DNA of 64,000 bases from Mangrovimonas cancribranchiae (GTDB lineage Bacteria; Bacteroidota; Bacteroidia; Flavobacteriales; Flavobacteriaceae): positions 124,001 to 188,000 of the forward strand of contig NZ_CP136925.1 of assembly GCF_037126245.1 (NCBI RefSeq). The letters run 5' to 3'. The notes under the pieces are model-generated. The model was not told the origin of the DNA. It saw only the letters and a list, made by a program, of their open reading frames with translations, and did no database searches. Below are positions 62,852-64,000 of the stretch, one piece after another (within the stretch, counting starts at the first letter, position 1; every line of letters starts with the position of its first letter). Both the position numbers and the translations under genes were made by a program.

Positions 62852-63886
62852 CTTTTTATAATTCACTTCATAGTCAAAAGTGGTTAACCCTTGATAATCT
62901 TTAACTCTTTCTAAAGCTTTAATAGTAAAATCATTTTGGTTACAATGTGGTACTAAACCATCATTATCAAGTTTTTTAGCTAAATACTCTTGTTCGGTTT
63001 GCCCTGGAGTAGGAATGAAAAAAGCCTTTTTGCATAGTTTAGCTAAATCCATAACGGTGGTGTAACCCGAACGAGAGATAACTAAATTGCTTCTATTTAT
63101 GGTGTCTTCAAGTTCGTTGCTAGTCATAAAGTTTACAATTGTGAGGCTACCAGAAACCTCTTTGGTTTGCGAGCGTTCTATTTTTCCTTTAATAAGAATA
63201 ACCTTGCCATTAAAGAATTTGAATTCATGTAATAGCTTTTCTTCTAAAAAACCACGTTGTGGTTCTGGACCAGAGAGTAAAATCATAACATCGTACCGAG
63301 GTTCTGAAAAGGTTTTTTTAAAGCGACTTAAAGGACCAATATATTTCGTTTTTATAATTAGGTTGTCTATATGGCCAAGTTTTCCGCTAAGATTTGGAGC
63401 ATTAAGATTGTCGGGCACCCAACATTCGTTAAACTTCTTAATAATTTTATGATGAATCTTAGTGCTAAACCATGTGGTTGTTCCGCTTAATACTTGCAGT
63501 TGATGTGTAATAAATACCGAAGGAATATGTTTGTTATACACGCCAAATCGGTTATCCGAAATAATACCATCAATCTTATAATCGGTAACTATTTTCGTAA
63601 GAGCTTTTTTTTCAGCTTTAAAAGTTTTTAGCATTTTAGGAGAATCTTTAATAAGCTTAAGTTTAAACAGACTTCCTTTTTTAGCGTAAGTAATATTATA
63701 GGACGGAATTTCAATATGCGTTAACTTAGGAAACTCCTTTTGTAATAACTGTAGTGCCACACCATCGCTAGCAATAACGGGTTCAAAGCCTTGAGACTCC
63801 AATGCATTAATAATAGGAATGCATCTTGTAGCGTGACCAAGACCCCAATTTAAAGGCGCAACTAAAATTCTTTTTTTCAACTTCAT
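62834..63886 (-). CDS. glycosyltransferase (GT-B, MurG/UGT-like)
   Basis: A 350-residue GT-B enzyme. The N terminus has RILVAPLNWGLGHATRCIPIINALESQG (glycine loop of the acceptor domain) and the C-terminal domain has the nucleotide-sugar site region (MILLSGPEPQRGFLEE, NLVISRSGYTTVMDLAKLCKKAFFIPTPGQTEQEYLAKKLD). The family contains many flavobacterial proteins of unknown acceptor. It is convergent with the sensor kinase gene and divergent from trmB. Confidence 0.85.
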   Translation of the reverse strand: MKLKKRILVAPLNWGLGHATRCIPIINALESQGFEPVIASDGVALQLLQKEFPKLTHIEIPSYNITYAKKGSLFKLKLIKDSPKMLKTFKAEKKALTKIVTDYKIDGIISDNRFGVYNKHIPSVFITHQLQVLSGTTTWFSTKIHHKIIKKFNECWVPDNLNAPNLSGKLGHIDNLIIKTKYIGPLSRFKKTFSEPRYDVMILLSGPEPQRGFLEEKLLHEFKFFNGKVILIKGKIERSQTKEVSGSLTIVNFMTSNELEDTINRSNLVISRSGYTTVMDLAKLCKKAFFIPTPGQTEQEYLAKKLDNDGLVPHCNQNDFTIKALERVKDYQGLTTFDYEVNYKKLFSLF

Positions 63887-63894
63887 AAAAAAAG

Positions 63895-63927
63895 CAAATG
63901 TAATACTAATATGTTTCCTTAATTTTG
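63895..63927. promoter_or_regulatory. divergent -7 boxes for the glycosyltransferase gene and trmB
   Basis: TACATTTG on the minus strand (63902 down to 63895) and TAATTTTG on the plus strand (63920-63927) both match TAnnTTTG and point to the two divergent genes. Neither has a convincing -33 element. Confidence 0.45.
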
Positions 63928-63945
63928 CCTAAATATTAAATTACT

Positions 63946-64000
63946 GTGGGAAGCAAAAATAAACTAAAACGATTTAAGGAAAACGAGACCTTTAATAATG
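63946..64000 (+). CDS. trmB: tRNA (guanosine(46)-N7)-methyltransferase TrmB (N-terminal part)
   Basis: From a GTG at 63946 the frame reads VGSKNKLKRFKENETFNN to the window end. This is the conserved start of Bacteroidota TrmB (GSKNKLKRFKENETFxNV). The GTG is the only start that fits this position. The gene runs off the window. Confidence 0.85.
   Translation, partial: MGSKNKLKRFKENETFNN

Noticed and set aside
1-64000. CRISPR arrays, transposases, integrases, tRNA and rRNA genes
   Set aside because: I looked for regular spaced repeats, transposase or integrase motifs and tRNA-like cloverleafs and found none that could be supported by reading alone.

Overview
The window is a contiguous piece of a bacterial chromosome that reads as Bacteroidota, family Flavobacteriaceae (genus not determined). 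The evidence is its low GC content, gliding-motility genes gldE and gldD, three proteins ending in type IX secretion (T9SS) sorting domains, TonB-dependent receptors without Shine-Dalgarno-like leaders, -7 boxes of the Bacteroidota TAnnTTTG type before several genes, and families typical of this group (DUF3127, DUF3098, DUF4199, DUF4271, DUF4296, DUF4301, extended ribosomal L21). I saw no rRNA or tRNA gene, CRISPR array, insertion sequence or prophage.

Layout. 1-2.5 kb: end of mutY, then ssb-gldE-gldD. 2.5-8.1 kb: a cysteine-rich HMA lipoprotein, an EamA permease, a paired M16 protease operon and a DUF4199 membrane protein. 8.1-9.2 kb: rplU-rpmA behind a textbook promoter. 9.3-15 kb: a TPR/LuxR-type regulator, a TonB receptor and a beta-propeller phytase, a probable phytate-phosphate locus. 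15-21.3 kb: ahcY, then a tightly packed run of PPTase, archaeal-type GGGP synthase, YkoF-like protein, PnuC-type permease, NadR-like kinase, DUF4301 and ArfB-like genes. 21.3-23.7 kb: a TPP riboswitch controlling a TonB receptor; with the YkoF, PnuC and kinase genes this looks like a thiamine salvage system.

24-26 kb is the only clearly accessory stretch. It starts with a nested inverted repeat, followed by a lipoprotein with an eight-cysteine hydrophobic C-terminal domain (halocin C8-like in outline), a 68-residue two-helix membrane protein, a frameshifted lipoprotein and an unknown secreted protein. This is the best candidate for something undescribed: a surface toxin with an immunity protein.

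26-37.7 kb: greA, a HIT protein, an orphan sensor kinase, a flavin reductase, DUF3127 (carrying an SSB-like acidic tip), an AtoE-type transporter, aat interrupted by one nonsense codon, tag, a thioredoxin-like protein, a TonB protein, and the truB-uppP-DUF3098-ftsX group. 37.8-47.5 kb: leuS (apparently containing a REP-like insertion), a type IA topoisomerase, alanine dehydrogenase, a membrane zinc protease, an Lrp regulator and a saccharopine dehydrogenase-like enzyme. 47.6-64 kb: pckA, a T9SS leucine-rich protein, hemD, DUF4271, a glycosyltransferase, dihydroorotase, DUF4296, an epimerase, tyrS, a LuxE-like protein, a large modular T9SS protein, a protein that is almost only a T9SS sorting domain, a PhoB/PhoR-like two-component pair, a glycosyltransferase and the start of trmB. 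Most of this is housekeeping; strong bidirectional hairpin terminators separate many convergent pairs.
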